From Prevotella melaninogenica (GTDB lineage: Bacteria > Bacteroidota > Bacteroidia > Bacteroidales > Bacteroidaceae): a stretch of 64,000 nucleotides of DNA. A model generated the notes under the pieces. It saw nothing but the letters and a program-made list of their open reading frames with translations. It made no database searches and was not told where the DNA came from. The stretch spans positions 682,001-746,000 of the forward strand of contig NZ_CP054010.1 in assembly GCF_013267595.1 (NCBI RefSeq). Reading direction: 5' to 3'. Of the stretch, positions 18,359 through 27,765 are shown piece by piece. Made by a program: the position numbers and the translations under genes. The first letter of the stretch is position 1; each line of letters starts with the position of its first letter.

Positions 18359-19789
18359 ATGATAGAATTATTTTCCGCAGACGGCTGGCTGAATCAAGCC
18401 ATAGTATCTATCAATTATTTTACATGGACATATATCCTCGTAGCAGGACTCGTTATTTGTGCTTTATGGTTTACATGGCGGACGCGCTTTGTGCAGTTTC
18501 GCATGGTTGGCGAGATGGTTCGCCTATTAGGAGAATCGACAGGAACGCATGACGAAGGTGAGAAACACGTATCATCTTTTCAAGCTTTTGCAGTCTCAAT
18601 TGCCTCACGTGTAGGTACTGGAAACCTTGCTGGTGTGGCAAGTGCGATAGCTATTGGTGGTCCTGGTGCTGTCTTTTGGATGTGGGTTATTGCCCTCTTA
18701 GGTTCTGCAACAGCCTTCATAGAGTCTACACTTGCCCAACTTTATAAGCGTCGTCATGCCGACTCGTTCATTGGTGGACCAGCCTATTACATTCTACATG
18801 GTATGCATTGTAAATGGATGGCGAAACTCTTTGCCGTACTGATTACAATGACCTTCTGTATGGCTTATATCTCCATACAGAGTAATACGATTTGTGGTGC
18901 TATGCAAAAGGCATTTTCTATTGATCAGACATGGATGGGTGGCGCTCTCGCTATACTCTCTTTAGCAATAGTTTTCGGTGGTATTCAGCGTATTGCAAAG
19001 GTCAGTAGCGTACTCGTTCCGCTGATGGCAGTGGGTTACGTACTCCTTGCTTTGGTCATTATTGTAATGAATATTCAACTCATTCCACACGTCTTCCGCC
19101 TTATCGTTGAGAACGCTTTTGGCTTTGAACAGGTTGCAGGTGGCGGCTTAGGTGCTACGATGATGAACGGTATTAAGCGTGGACTATTCAGTAATGAGGC
19201 GGGTGAGGGTTCTGCTCCAAATATTGCAGCGACCGCATCTACTACTCATCCCGTGAAACAAGGACTCATCCAGTCGCTCGGTGTATTCACAGATACGCTC
19301 CTCGTTTGTAGCTGTACGGCTTTTATCATTATCATCAGTGGACTTTATGTCAACAATTCCGACTCAGGAATTCTCCTTACTCAGCTTGCTTTAGAGAGCG
19401 AAGTGGGTGCAGCTGGTCCAATCTTTATAGCGATAGCCATCTTCTTCTTTGCTTTTAGCAGTATTATCGGAAACTATTATTATGGTGAGGCAAACGTACG
19501 ATTCCTTACTCAAAAGCCTTCAGCCATTCTCGCTTTGCGTGTGATAACAGGTGGTGTAATGGTGATGTTTGGTGCCATTGCCAGCCTCGACCTTGTATGG
19601 AGTATTGGTGATTTCTTCATGGCACTCATCACAATTTGCAACCTCGTTGCTATCTTAACACTTGGTAAATATGCCTTCCGCCTACTCGATGATTATCGTC
19701 AACAGAAGCGCGCAGGCGTGAAGAGTCCTGTCTTCAAACGTGAGACAATGCCCGATATAGAAAAAGATATTGAATGCTGGGGGCAATAA
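18359..19789 (+). CDS. AGCS-family sodium:alanine/glycine symporter
   Basis: The 476-residue inner-membrane protein belongs to the alanine-or-glycine:cation symporter family. Conserved segments include SRVGTGNLAGVASAIAIGG, GSATAFIESTLAQLYK, FIGGPAYYI and GLFSNEAGEGSAPNIAAT, the family's signature. About ten membrane segments are visible and the length is normal. It should take up alanine or glycine with sodium; the exact amino acid is not decided by the sequence. The ATG at 18359 gives MIELFSADGW; a divergent promoter region of 142 bp separates it from the yitT gene. Confidence 0.93.
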   Translation: MIELFSADGWLNQAIVSINYFTWTYILVAGLVICALWFTWRTRFVQFRMVGEMVRLLGESTGTHDEGEKHVSSFQAFAVSIASRVGTGNLAGVASAIAIGGPGAVFWMWVIALLGSATAFIESTLAQLYKRRHADSFIGGPAYYILHGMHCKWMAKLFAVLITMTFCMAYISIQSNTICGAMQKAFSIDQTWMGGALAILSLAIVFGGIQRIAKVSSVLVPLMAVGYVLLALVIIVMNIQLIPHVFRLIVENAFGFEQVAGGGLGATMMNGIKRGLFSNEAGEGSAPNIAATASTTHPVKQGLIQSLGVFTDTLLVCSCTAFIIIISGLYVNNSDSGILLTQLALESEVGAAGPIFIAIAIFFFAFSSIIGNYYYGEANVRFLTQKPSAILALRVITGGVMVMFGAIASLDLVWSIGDFFMALITICNLVAILTLGKYAFRLLDDYRQQKRAGVKSPVFKRETMPDIEKDIECWGQ

Positions 19790-19794
19790 GCCTC

Positions 19795-20076
19795 AATTCA
19801 TAATTCATAATTCACAATTCATAATTATGAACACTAATGTTAACTGTGGTTTATTGCTACAGTAACGTATTATCTCTCCAACTACGAATTACGCAAATGA
19901 CACGAATTACATTACAATAAGCATTAACGAAATTCGTAGTCGGTAAAAGTGAGATAGAGTTTGCACATATCATAAAGCTTAAAGTTCAAAGCTCAAGTTC
20001 GTAGTTAATGGTTCAAAGCTAATAATGGTAATCATAATTATGAATTGTGAATTATGAATTATGAATTACAACCGTG
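19795..20076 (+). repeat. ~280-bp AT-rich element with ATAATTATGAA ends, copy 1
   Basis: Fills the gap between two converging genes. Left end CATAATTATGAACACTAATG then TTAACTGTGGTTTATTGC; the middle has two inverted ACTACGAATT / AATTCGTAGT blocks; right end GCTAATAATGGTAATC then ATAATTATGAATT. Copies at 24341-24639 and, in reverse, 34135-34381. The final part includes the DoxX stop codon region. Confidence 0.65.
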
Positions 20077-20081
20077 AATTA

Positions 20082-20510
20082 TCAATTACCCCGACTTATC
20101 TTGCTTCTGATGATGCCATCAACTGAGAACTTGCCAGCACCAGCGAACCATGAGAGAACGAAGATGACAAGGTAAAGGAAGGCTAACTCACCACCACTGA
20201 CTGAACCGCCATGAACGGTTGTGAAAGCAACGAGCATGGTGAAAATCATTGGCAAGAGTGCTAAACGTGTGAGGAAACCGAAGGCAAAAGCCAAACCACA
20301 CACTAACTCGCCGAAAATACTCAATCCTACTGCCACCTCACCACTCATTCCGAAGGGTGCAGGGAAGTGTGTAGCTGTTTCTGAGAAGTGCAGTAACTTG
20401 TCGAGTCCGTGGCTCGCAAATGTCAATCCAAACACAAGGCGTGATACCAATAAAATAAGTGATGTCTTTGTACTCTCAGCTTTTGGGAATAGTAATTCTA
20501 AACATTTCAT
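20082..20510 (-). CDS. DoxX-family membrane protein
   Basis: A 142-residue protein with four membrane segments, typical of DoxX: LVSRLVFGLTFASHGLDKLL near the N-terminus, SIFGELVCGLAFAFGFLTRL in the middle and FLYLVIFVLSWFAGAGKFSVDG at the end. DoxX proteins are inner-membrane proteins linked in other bacteria to redox or thiol stress; their reaction is not settled. It is a single gene with a -7 box at 20625-20632. Its stop codon touches the AT-rich repeat at 19795-20076. Confidence 0.88.
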   Translation of the reverse strand: MKCLELLFPKAESTKTSLILLVSRLVFGLTFASHGLDKLLHFSETATHFPAPFGMSGEVAVGLSIFGELVCGLAFAFGFLTRLALLPMIFTMLVAFTTVHGGSVSGGELAFLYLVIFVLSWFAGAGKFSVDGIIRSKISRGN

Positions 20511-20624
20511 ATCTTACAATCTTTTATATTTATACGTTTTACCTATGGTGCCATGTCGCCCTACCTTATTATATAAGCGTGACCATGTAGAGAATAGCAC
20601 TGCGGTCATATCTTTAATTCATTA

Positions 20625-20632
20625 CAAAGATA
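20625..20632 (-). promoter_or_regulatory. -7 box TATCTTTG of the DoxX gene
   Basis: TAnnTTTG match about 115 bp upstream of the ATG on the minus strand; no clear -33 box. Confidence 0.4.
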
Positions 20633-20955
20633 GGGATAAATTCCCATTTTATCCTAACAATACCCCAAAAAAGTTTATCGAAAGCGACGAAAAACACCAT
20701 ATATGTGGTATTGACTTACAACGATTATTTATGCAACACTTCTTATCTTTTCATATCTGTAAAACAATGAATCCATTGCATAGAATAATTTTGCACTCGT
20801 CTCTAAAGAGATAATAAAGATAGCATTTACCGTTTTCAGACTTAGAAATATATTTACAAACCAACCCCGTAAAACACCTCTTTTCACACAAAAAACAGTA
20901 TTTCTCATCACCCTCACAACTCTATAATAATCAACAAGTTACAGAACAAGAAAGT

Positions 20956-21059
20956 AAAAGGTGCTTAATTGGACTTCAAAAGGGCGTTAGTAAGGCTCTT
21001 AAAGGGCACCTTTTGCAAGCCAAAAGGGCGTTAATTAAAGTCCAAAAGATGCTCTTTAA
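20956..21059 (+). repeat. Dispersed 105-bp five-unit element, copy B
   Basis: Units begin AAAAGGTGCTTAATTGG, AAAAGGGCGTTAGTAAGG, AAGGGCACCTTTTGCAAGCC, AAAAGGGCGTTAATTAAAG and AAAAGATGCTC. This copy lies between the divergent DoxX and feoAB genes. It is the only copy not preceded by the 3' end of a gene in the same direction. Confidence 0.8.
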
Positions 21060-21096
21060 TTTTCAGAGTAGTGAATTTTATTTACAAACTTACATA

Positions 21097-21245
21097 ATAA
21101 GGCACACTGAGAAACGGAGGAAACGGAGATAAGGAAATGGCACAGAGAGAACGATGAAACAAAGAGCGACGAAGATATAGTGTACAGATTCCTAATAACT
21201 TCGAGGATAAACGCCTTGTTTATTAATTGATAGTAGACATCACGT
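21097..21245 (-). repeat. Partial, degenerate copy of the ~290-bp element
   Basis: Read on the minus strand, GCGTTTATCCTCGAAGTTAT, AGGAATCTGTACAC and CGTCGCTCTTTGT line up with the right half of 15521-15807. The other half is missing. Confidence 0.5.
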
Positions 21246-21263
21246 CTTCTCTGTATTTCAGAC

Positions 21264-21347
21264 TTGCTGTCACTTCTGTCAGCCACAATCACCACTTAAC
21301 TCATTAATTTACAGTATTGTTACACAAAGTGTTAAAAGTGACAGCAA
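21264..21347 (+). mobile_element. 84-bp element with TTGCTGTCACT inverted ends, copy 1
   Basis: Begins TTGCTGTCACTTCTGTCAGC and ends GTTAAAAGTGACAGCAA, an 11-bp perfect terminal inverted repeat. Copies of nearly the same length are at 32913-32995 and 57680-57763. Too short for a gene; a MITE-like or hairpin repeat. Confidence 0.6.
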
Positions 21348-21523
21348 ACTAAAACAAAACTATTCTTGTAGGTTTGGTAATAGTATCTCTCCTGTTAGGA
21401 AGCATTAATTACCTCATTCCTATGGCAAGTGTATTGTTATTATTACATGAAGAAAATTACCTGTTATAACCTTTTTTCATGCGGTTGCCTATCCCCATTA
21501 TTAGGTATTTACTATATAAACAT

Positions 21524-21553
21524 TTTCTATTCTGTTTTTTTTCATTACCTTTG
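21524..21553 (+). promoter_or_regulatory. Candidate feoAB promoter
   Basis: TTTC (21524-21527), 18 bp, TACCTTTG (21546-21553). It would place the octamer array and AT-rich repeat inside a leader of about 280 nt. Confidence 0.5.
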
Positions 21554-21568
21554 TTTCTTACGATGTAG

Positions 21569-21712
21569 ACGAGTAGACGAGTAGACAAGTGAACGAGTTG
21601 CTTGAGAAGAAGACAAAGGAACTTTTACAAGTGGACGAGTGAACGAGTAGACAAGTAAACAAGTCTTTCAAGTTGACGAGTTAACGGGTTAACGAGTAAA
21701 CGAGTAAACAAG
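21569..21712 (+). repeat. Octamer repeat array in the feoAB leader region
   Basis: Three blocks of 8-bp units (GACGAGTA, GACAAGTG, AACGAGTT, AACGGGTT, AACAAGTT) separated by short AG-rich spacers. Same family as 57391-57588. Confidence 0.65.
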
Positions 21713-21742
21713 TTGCTTGCAGCAATAAATAGAGTAAACAGT

Positions 21743-21833
21743 AGTAATCATAATTATGGATTTTGAATTATGAATTATGAATTATAGTAGTAATCATAAT
21801 TATGAATTTTGAATTATGAATTCTGAATTATAG
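21743..21833 (+). repeat. Partial AT-rich repeat, twofold, before feoAB
   Basis: Two successive copies of GTAATCATAATTATG then TTTTGAATTATGAATT, the right end of the ~280-bp AT-rich element, ending a few bases before the feoAB ATG. Confidence 0.5.
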
Positions 21834-21838
21834 AGAAT

Positions 21839-24319
21839 ATGAAACTATCAGAATTAAAGACTGGAGAAACTGGTGTTATCGTAAAGGTATCGGGACACGG
21901 TGGTTTTCGTAAACGAATCATAGAGATGGGATTTATCAAGGGTAAGACCGTTGAGGTATTGCTCAATGCACCCTTGCAAGACCCCGTTAAATATAAGATT
22001 ATGGGTTATGAGGTTAGTCTTCGTCATAGCGAGGCTGACCAGATTGAGGTATTGTCGGATGTGAAGACTCACTCTTTTGGGAATGAGGAGGAGCAGGAAG
22101 ACAATCAGGTTGAGATGGATTCAACCACATACGACAGTACGGACAAGGAGCTAACGCCCGAGAAACAATCAGATGCTGTGCGCCGTAAGAGCCATACAAT
22201 CAATGTGGCACTTGTCGGTAACCCTAATTGCGGTAAGACATCGCTCTTCAACTTTGCATCGGGAGCACACGAACGAGTAGGTAATTATTCGGGTGTGACG
22301 GTTGATGCGAAGGTGGGACGTGCTGAGTTTGATGGCTATGTTTTTAACCTTGTTGACCTGCCTGGTACCTATAGTCTTTCAGCCTATAGTCCTGAAGAAC
22401 TCTACGTGCGTAAGCAGTTGGTTGACAAGACACCAGACGTAGTCATCAATGTGATAGACTCGTCTAACCTTGAGCGCAACCTCTATCTTACAACCCAGCT
22501 GATAGACATGCACATACGTATGGTTTGTGCGCTAAATATGTTTGATGAGACTGAACAGCGTGGTGACCATATTGATGCACATAAGCTTTCTGAGCTCTTC
22601 GGAGTGCCGATGATACCAACAGTATTCACCAATGGTAGAGGTGTGAAGGAACTCTTCCGCCAGATTATTGCCGTTTATGAAGGGAAAGAAGACGAGTCGT
22701 TGCAGTTCCGTCATATCCATATCAACCACGGACATGAGATAGAGAATGGTATTAAAGAGATGCAGGAGCATTTAAAGAAATACCCTGAACTCTGCCATCG
22801 CTACTCTACCCGCTATCTTGCCATCAAGCTGTTAGAGCATGACAAGGACGTAGAGCAACTCGTTAGTCCGTTAGGTGATTCGATTGAGATATTCAATCAT
22901 CGTGATACGGCAGCCGCTCGTGTAAAGGAAGAGACGGGTAATGATAGCGAAACAGCCATCATGGATGCCAAGTATGGTTTTATTAATGGTGCGCTGAAGG
23001 AAGCAAACTTCTCGACAGGTGATAAGAAAGACACCTATCAAACCACCCATGTCATCGACCATGTATTGACAAACAAATACTTTGGTTTCCCAATCTTTTT
23101 CTTTGTACTGTTGGTAATGTTCACGGCAACCTTCGTCATTGGTCAGTATCCAATGGATTGGATAGAGGCTGGTGTGGGTTGGTTAGGCGAGTTCATTTCT
23201 ACGAATATGCCTGCCGGACCAGTAAAAGATATGATTGTTGATGGTATTATCGGTGGTGTAGGAGCTGTTATTGTATTTCTTCCTCAGATATTAATACTTT
23301 ACTTCTTTATCTCCTACATGGAGGACTGCGGCTATATGTCACGTGCCGCCTTCATCATGGACCGACTGATGCACAAGATGGGACTGCATGGAAAGTCGTT
23401 TATTCCACTTATCATGGGCTTCGGTTGTAATGTGCCAGCGGTGATGGCAACACGTACGATTGAGAGTCGGAGGAGTAGATTGATAACAATGTTGATTCTC
23501 CCCTTGATGAGTTGTTCGGCTCGTCTACCTATCTACGTAATGATTACGGGTTCGTTCTTTGCGTTGAAATATCGTTCGCTTGCCATGCTCTCCTTATATA
23601 TAATAGGTGTGTTGATGGCAGTGGTGGTGAGTCGTTTGTTCTCAGCTTTTGTGGTCAAAGGTGAGGATACACCATTTGTGATGGAGCTACCACCTTACCG
23701 TTTCCCAACATGGAAGGCGATTGGTCGCCATACATGGGAGAAAGGTAAGCAGTATCTTAAAAAGATGGGAGGTATTATCCTTGTTGCTTCTATCATCGTA
23801 TGGGCTTTAGGCTACTTCCCTCTTCCAGACGATCCGAACATGGATAATCAAGCACGACAAGAACAAAGCTATATCGGACGAATCGGTAAAGCCGTTGAGC
23901 CAGTGTTCCGTCCACAGGGTTTCAATTGGAAATTGGATGTTGGTTTATTGTCTGGTATGGGTGCAAAAGAGATTGTTGCATCAACAATGGGCGTACTCTA
24001 TTCTAATGATGATAGCTTCTCTGACGACAGCAGTTATAGTAGTGAGACAGGTAAATACTCAAAGCTACATAATCTGATTACAAAGGATGTAGCGACAATA
24101 CATCACATCAGCTACGAGGAAGCAGAGCCTATTGCAACGCTGACAGCCTTCTCTTTCCTCCTCTTTGTACTGCTTTACTTCCCTTGTGTAGCCACGATAG
24201 CAGCTATTAAAGGCGAAACAGGCAGTTGGGGTTGGGCTCTCTTTGCTGCTGGTTACACTACAGCATTAGCTTGGATCGTTAGTGCTGTGGTCTTCCAAGT
24301 GGGCATGCTGTTCATGTGA
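21839..24319 (+). CDS. feoB: FeoA-FeoB fusion, ferrous iron transporter
   Basis: The 826-residue protein joins a FeoA-like SH3 domain (1-75, MKLSELKTGETGVIVKV) to FeoB by an acidic linker. FeoB has the GTPase motifs G1 GNPNCGKTS (about 127-135), G3 DLPGTYS and G4 NMFD, the helical domain, then about ten membrane segments including SCSARLPIYVMITG and GMGAKEIVASTMGVLYSND. It imports Fe(II) across the inner membrane. The FeoA fusion is common in Bacteroidota. Its likely promoter (21524-21553) gives a long repeat-filled leader. No Fur-type operator could be assigned with confidence. Confidence 0.96.
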   Translation: MKLSELKTGETGVIVKVSGHGGFRKRIIEMGFIKGKTVEVLLNAPLQDPVKYKIMGYEVSLRHSEADQIEVLSDVKTHSFGNEEEQEDNQVEMDSTTYDSTDKELTPEKQSDAVRRKSHTINVALVGNPNCGKTSLFNFASGAHERVGNYSGVTVDAKVGRAEFDGYVFNLVDLPGTYSLSAYSPEELYVRKQLVDKTPDVVINVIDSSNLERNLYLTTQLIDMHIRMVCALNMFDETEQRGDHIDAHKLSELFGVPMIPTVFTNGRGVKELFRQIIAVYEGKEDESLQFRHIHINHGHEIENGIKEMQEHLKKYPELCHRYSTRYLAIKLLEHDKDVEQLVSPLGDSIEIFNHRDTAAARVKEETGNDSETAIMDAKYGFINGALKEANFSTGDKKDTYQTTHVIDHVLTNKYFGFPIFFFVLLVMFTATFVIGQYPMDWIEAGVGWLGEFISTNMPAGPVKDMIVDGIIGGVGAVIVFLPQILILYFFISYMEDCGYMSRAAFIMDRLMHKMGLHGKSFIPLIMGFGCNVPAVMATRTIESRRSRLITMLILPLMSCSARLPIYVMITGSFFALKYRSLAMLSLYIIGVLMAVVVSRLFSAFVVKGEDTPFVMELPPYRFPTWKAIGRHTWEKGKQYLKKMGGIILVASIIVWALGYFPLPDDPNMDNQARQEQSYIGRIGKAVEPVFRPQGFNWKLDVGLLSGMGAKEIVASTMGVLYSNDDSFSDDSSYSSETGKYSKLHNLITKDVATIHHISYEEAEPIATLTAFSFLLFVLLYFPCVATIAAIKGETGSWGWALFAAGYTTALAWIVSAVVFQVGMLFM

Positions 24320-24340
24320 TAAGAAGAGAGAATAGACGCT

Positions 24341-24639
24341 GTAATAATTCAGAATTCATAATCCAGAATTATTCGAACGAAGTTCCCATCAGTACGTCAT
24401 AATTATGAACACTAATGTTAACTGTGGTTTATAGCTACAGTAATGTGAAACTCGTCAACAGCTAATAGACAACTACGAATTGCACTAATGACACGAATCA
24501 TTATCACAAACAACATTCGAGAAATTCGTGTAATTCGTAGTTCTTTAAAGTTACATATCATAAAGTTCAATGTTCAAACCTCAAAGTTCAAAGCTAATAA
24601 TGGTAATCATAATTATGAATTTTGAATTATGAATTACCA
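24341..24639 (+). repeat. ~280-bp AT-rich element, copy 2
   Basis: Lies between converging feoB and porQ. Contains TCATAATTATGAACACTAAT, GTTAACTGTGGTTTATAGC, ACTACGAATTGCACTAATG and GCTAATAATGGTAATCATAA, in the same order as 19795-20076. Confidence 0.65.
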
Positions 24640-24646
24640 ACGCCTT

Positions 24647-25591
24647 CTAAAAGGAGTACGCCAAGTTCACCAATATCGAGTTGCTGGCTGCATGATACTT
24701 ACCGTAGGCAAGGTTGAGTTTGAATTGTTCAAGGTTGATACCAGCTCCGACACTGAATCCTGCACCATGCACACTGGCGTTCTCATCCTTACCAATGGTC
24801 ATTTCGTCTGCCTTACGGAAGTTGTAACCACCACCAACCCAAATACTTTCAGACAGTAAGACTTCTGCTCCGAGATTGAGGTGATTGATAAAACGATAGT
24901 CATAATGCGTAAGATCGACAAGCGTAGCAGACACTCTGACAGGGAGGGCAGCAAAAGTCTTGCTCACACCCACCTGCACATCAATCGGCATCTTACCATA
25001 CTCCTCTTCGTATGCCTTAATCTGTCCACCGAGGTTCTTGGCAACTAAGGATACCGACCACTGTCTTTCAGGCTCATACCAATTGAGACCAAGGTCTACA
25101 CCCACCGCCATAGAGTTATAACTACCAATGTAAGAAGTAATGAATTTTGCCGTGATACCACCCACCAGATTACGTGCTAATTCGTAGGAGAAGATACCTT
25201 CAACAGCGATTTCGCTGGCATTGAAAGTACCAGTTTGTACGTTGTTAGCATCAACTTCCTTCATCTTTCCGTAGTTCATATACTGCACACCACCTGCAAG
25301 CGTTGCTTTCTCACCCAATGCTTTCGTATAAGAAGCACCCATATAATGAGCTCCACGCATATAATTCATGTAACTAAGTCCCACGGTTTTATCGCTTACG
25401 GAAGAAGCCAAAGCAGGATTAGAGAACATCAGTGAGGGGTCGTCTTCAATGATAGTAATATTCTCTCCACCCAATGCAGCAGCATGCGCACTCACTGGAA
25501 GTCGTAGGAAGTTGTATTCAGTTTGACTCTCCTGCGCTCGTATTACAACCGCAAAAAGGGTTAACAGGAGGGTGAAAACGATTTTTTTCAT
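24647..25591 (-). CDS. porQ: Type IX secretion system protein PorQ
   Basis: The 314-residue protein has a signal peptide ending VIRAQ, then FLRLPVSAHAAALGGEN and DPSLMFSNPALAS. This is the start shared by PorQ and PorV-like barrels of the FadL-like type, followed by repeated amphipathic beta strands to an LAYSF end. PorQ is an outer-membrane protein of the T9SS; in the model species it takes part in the cell-surface attachment complex with PorU, PorV and PorZ. In Porphyromonas porQ adjoins cmk; here cmk is about 3 kb away on the other strand. The T9SS-like domains at 7071-14877 give it local cargo. Promoter -7 box TAACTTTG at 25614-25621. Confidence 0.88.
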   Translation of the reverse strand: MKKIVFTLLLTLFAVVIRAQESQTEYNFLRLPVSAHAAALGGENITIIEDDPSLMFSNPALASSVSDKTVGLSYMNYMRGAHYMGASYTKALGEKATLAGGVQYMNYGKMKEVDANNVQTGTFNASEIAVEGIFSYELARNLVGGITAKFITSYIGSYNSMAVGVDLGLNWYEPERQWSVSLVAKNLGGQIKAYEEEYGKMPIDVQVGVSKTFAALPVRVSATLVDLTHYDYRFINHLNLGAEVLLSESIWVGGGYNFRKADEMTIGKDENASVHGAGFSVGAGINLEQFKLNLAYGKYHAASNSILVNLAYSF

Positions 25592-25613
25592 TTAATCTAA
25601 ATTAATTTCTCGG

Positions 25614-25651
25614 CAAAGTTACATCTTTTTCCGAATATCTTATTACTTTTG
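25614..25651. promoter_or_regulatory. Back-to-back -7 boxes of porQ (-) and tonB (+)
   Basis: TAACTTTG on the minus strand (25614-25621) points to porQ. TACTTTTG on the plus strand (25644-25651) points to tonB. The divergent start region is only about 40 bp, so a single regulator could affect both. Confidence 0.55.
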
Positions 25652-25732
25652 TCGTTGCAACTTATAATGAGGCGTTTTTGTGCCCATTATGGATTGTATA
25701 ACGGCAGAAAAAGGTGTTTAGTATATCTTATC

Positions 25733-26530
25733 TTGGAAATAAAGAAGTCAAATAGAGCAGATTTAGAGAATAAGCGGTGGATTGGTTTCCTATTGGGAAT
25801 CATCGTTGCACTGTCTTTCTTCTTTGTTGCCATGGAGTATAATGCAACGGGGAGTGACGATGATTCGGCTAATACTAAGACCATCAAGAATGTCACACTC
25901 CACGATATGGACATGCTGCCTGCCATTGACCAGCAAGACCTTGCCAAGACACAAGAAGACAAGAAGCCTACGATGGAGGACATGCTCAACCTTAAACGCC
26001 GTGATATTCCGAATAAGGTTACGCCTCACGATGCAGGAAGTATGAACTCGAACGATAAGAAGACGGGGGCTCCACAGGTAAGTAACGAACCGATTGTTAT
26101 GCCGATGGTAACTACTACTCCTGAACCTCCGAAGATAAAAGAAGAGGCTAAGAAGGAGATGGAGAAGATGACCGATGACAATTCCGACAAGGTTGTAGAA
26201 CGCTATGACGACAAGGTTAGCAAGCGAATACTCTCCGAAACACCAACACCACCGGGCGGATGGGTGGAGTTTATGAAATGGCTTACAAAGACATTGCAAT
26301 ATCCTGCTGCTGCAAAGGAGAACAAACTGCAGGGAACGGTGAATATTACTTTCATCATCAATGCTGATGGTACGGTTGATGATGTCAGAATTAAGAGTGG
26401 TAAGGTACCTATTCTCAACGACGAAGTACTACGCGTTCTCAAGACAATGGGTAAGTGGAAGCCAGGCATTGAGAAGAATAAACCATGCCGTTCGCTGATA
26501 GAGATTCCGTTTGTCTTCCAACTTGCATAA
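25733..26530 (+). CDS. tonB: TonB energy-transducing protein
   Basis: TonB carries proton-motive energy from ExbBD to outer-membrane transporters such as the SusC proteins here. The start is set at TTG 25733, which gives (M)EIKKSNRADLENKR, the usual Bacteroidota TonB N-terminus. The frame extends upstream to TTG 25649 and ATG 25667, but the -7 box at 25644-25651 would lie within or beside those. The 265 residues comprise one membrane segment (about 16-36), a Pro/Lys/Glu-rich periplasmic stretch and a TonB C-terminal domain (YPAAAKENKLQG, INADGTVDDVRIKSG, KWKPG, VFQLA). The polyprenyl synthase gene follows 65 bp downstream. No exbBD is present nearby. Confidence 0.9.
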   Translation: MEIKKSNRADLENKRWIGFLLGIIVALSFFFVAMEYNATGSDDDSANTKTIKNVTLHDMDMLPAIDQQDLAKTQEDKKPTMEDMLNLKRRDIPNKVTPHDAGSMNSNDKKTGAPQVSNEPIVMPMVTTTPEPPKIKEEAKKEMEKMTDDNSDKVVERYDDKVSKRILSETPTPPGGWVEFMKWLTKTLQYPAAAKENKLQGTVNITFIINADGTVDDVRIKSGKVPILNDEVLRVLKTMGKWKPGIEKNKPCRSLIEIPFVFQLA

Positions 26531-26595
26531 GACTTTTGACCCGCCCAAAAGCCTTCAACGCTTATTTTGAAAATAACTTTTAACTCCAATTCTAT

Positions 26596-27570
26596 ATGTA
26601 CACTGCTAATGAAATTCTGAGTAAAGTAAACGAGTATATAAACAACCTTACTTATGACCGCAAGCCACAAAGCTTGTACGAACCGATAAAATACGTCCTC
26701 TCATTGGGAGGGAAGCGCATCCGTCCTACGCTGATGCTGCTTTCTTACAATCTTTTTAAGGACGACCCAGAGACGATTCTCTCACCGGCTTGCGCCCTTG
26801 AGACCTATCATAACTATACACTCTTGCACGATGACTTGATGGATGATGCTCCGCTTCGTCGCGGACAGCAGACTGTCCATGTGCGTTGGGATGCCAATAC
26901 GGCTATCTTATCGGGTGACTCAATGCTTGTTTTGGCTTTCGAAAGAATGGCTCAGTGCGACAGCAGACACCTCAGTGAAGTGCTTCGACTCTTCACCGTT
27001 ACGGCACTTGAGATTGGTGAGGGTCAGCAGTACGACATGGAGTTTGAGAATCGTAATGACGTAAAGGAAGAAGAATACATCGAGATGATTCGTCTTAAGA
27101 CCAGTGTTCTGTTAGCTTGTGCGATGAAGATTGGTGCTATCCTTGCCGATGCTCCTGCAGAAGATGTAGAGAATCTCTACAAGTTTGGCGAGCAGATTGG
27201 TCTTGCCTTCCAACTGCAAGACGATTATCTTGACGTCTATGGCGACCCAAAGGTATTCGGTAAGAAGATAGGTGGCGATATTATTTGCAACAAGAAGACC
27301 TACATGCTCATCAATGCTTTTAACAAGGCGAATGCTCGTCAGTGTAAGGAGTTGGAGAAATGGATTGGCTGTGAGAACTTCAATCACGAGGAGAAGGTTG
27401 CTGCCGTCACTGAGTTGTATAACAGCATCGGCGTTGACAAGATGGCTATTGAGCGCATCAACTATTATTTTGATGAAGCAAACAAATATATTGCGGCAGT
27501 AAACCTTCCTGATGAACGCAAGGCTGAACTGTTAGCGTATGCACAGAAGATGCTACATAGGAAGTGGTGA
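26596..27570 (+). CDS. Polyprenyl (geranylgeranyl/octaprenyl-type) diphosphate synthase
   Basis: The 324-residue trans-prenyltransferase has GGKRIRPTLMLLS, the first Asp-rich motif HDDLMDD (Asp79, 80, 83, 84) and the second QLQDDYLDVYGD (Asp209, 210, 213). The chain is extended from farnesyl or geranyl diphosphate with isopentenyl diphosphate in the cytoplasm. The residue five before the first motif is Tyr74, and the motif lacks the two-residue insertion of bacterial farnesyl synthases. Both hint at a C20-type enzyme, but product length cannot be fixed from sequence. It probably shares a transcript with tonB. Confidence 0.9.
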   Translation: MYTANEILSKVNEYINNLTYDRKPQSLYEPIKYVLSLGGKRIRPTLMLLSYNLFKDDPETILSPACALETYHNYTLLHDDLMDDAPLRRGQQTVHVRWDANTAILSGDSMLVLAFERMAQCDSRHLSEVLRLFTVTALEIGEGQQYDMEFENRNDVKEEEYIEMIRLKTSVLLACAMKIGAILADAPAEDVENLYKFGEQIGLAFQLQDDYLDVYGDPKVFGKKIGGDIICNKKTYMLINAFNKANARQCKELEKWIGCENFNHEEKVAAVTELYNSIGVDKMAIERINYYFDEANKYIAAVNLPDERKAELLAYAQKMLHRKW

Positions 27571-27700
27571 AGCCTCCCCCGACCCCTCCGAACCAACGGT
27601 CACTGACCGAAGGGAAGTAAAGGAGGGGAGGCAAATAGGATAAAGCCCCACCCCGACCCTCCCCAAAGGGGGAGGGAGGCAAATAGGATAAGGTCAGGAT
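27571..27700. repeat. G/C-rich inverted repeats after the polyprenyl synthase gene
   Basis: Two successive hairpin units: GCCTCCCCCGACCCCTCC paired with GGAGGGGAGGC, then CGACCCTCCCC paired with GGGGGAGGG, each followed by AAATAGGATAA. This is an extragenic hairpin repeat; it may also end the tonB transcript. Confidence 0.55.
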
Positions 27701-27765
27701 AAAGTTAAATAGGTGCATTGATTGCTGAGAAATACTACTCGTCAAGACCTGTCATCCAAAAAATC

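Noticed and set aside
20221..20814. 197-codon open frame opposite DoxX
   Set aside because: It is the antisense shadow of the DoxX gene and runs into the non-coding gap; DoxX shows clear membrane segments and family sequence.
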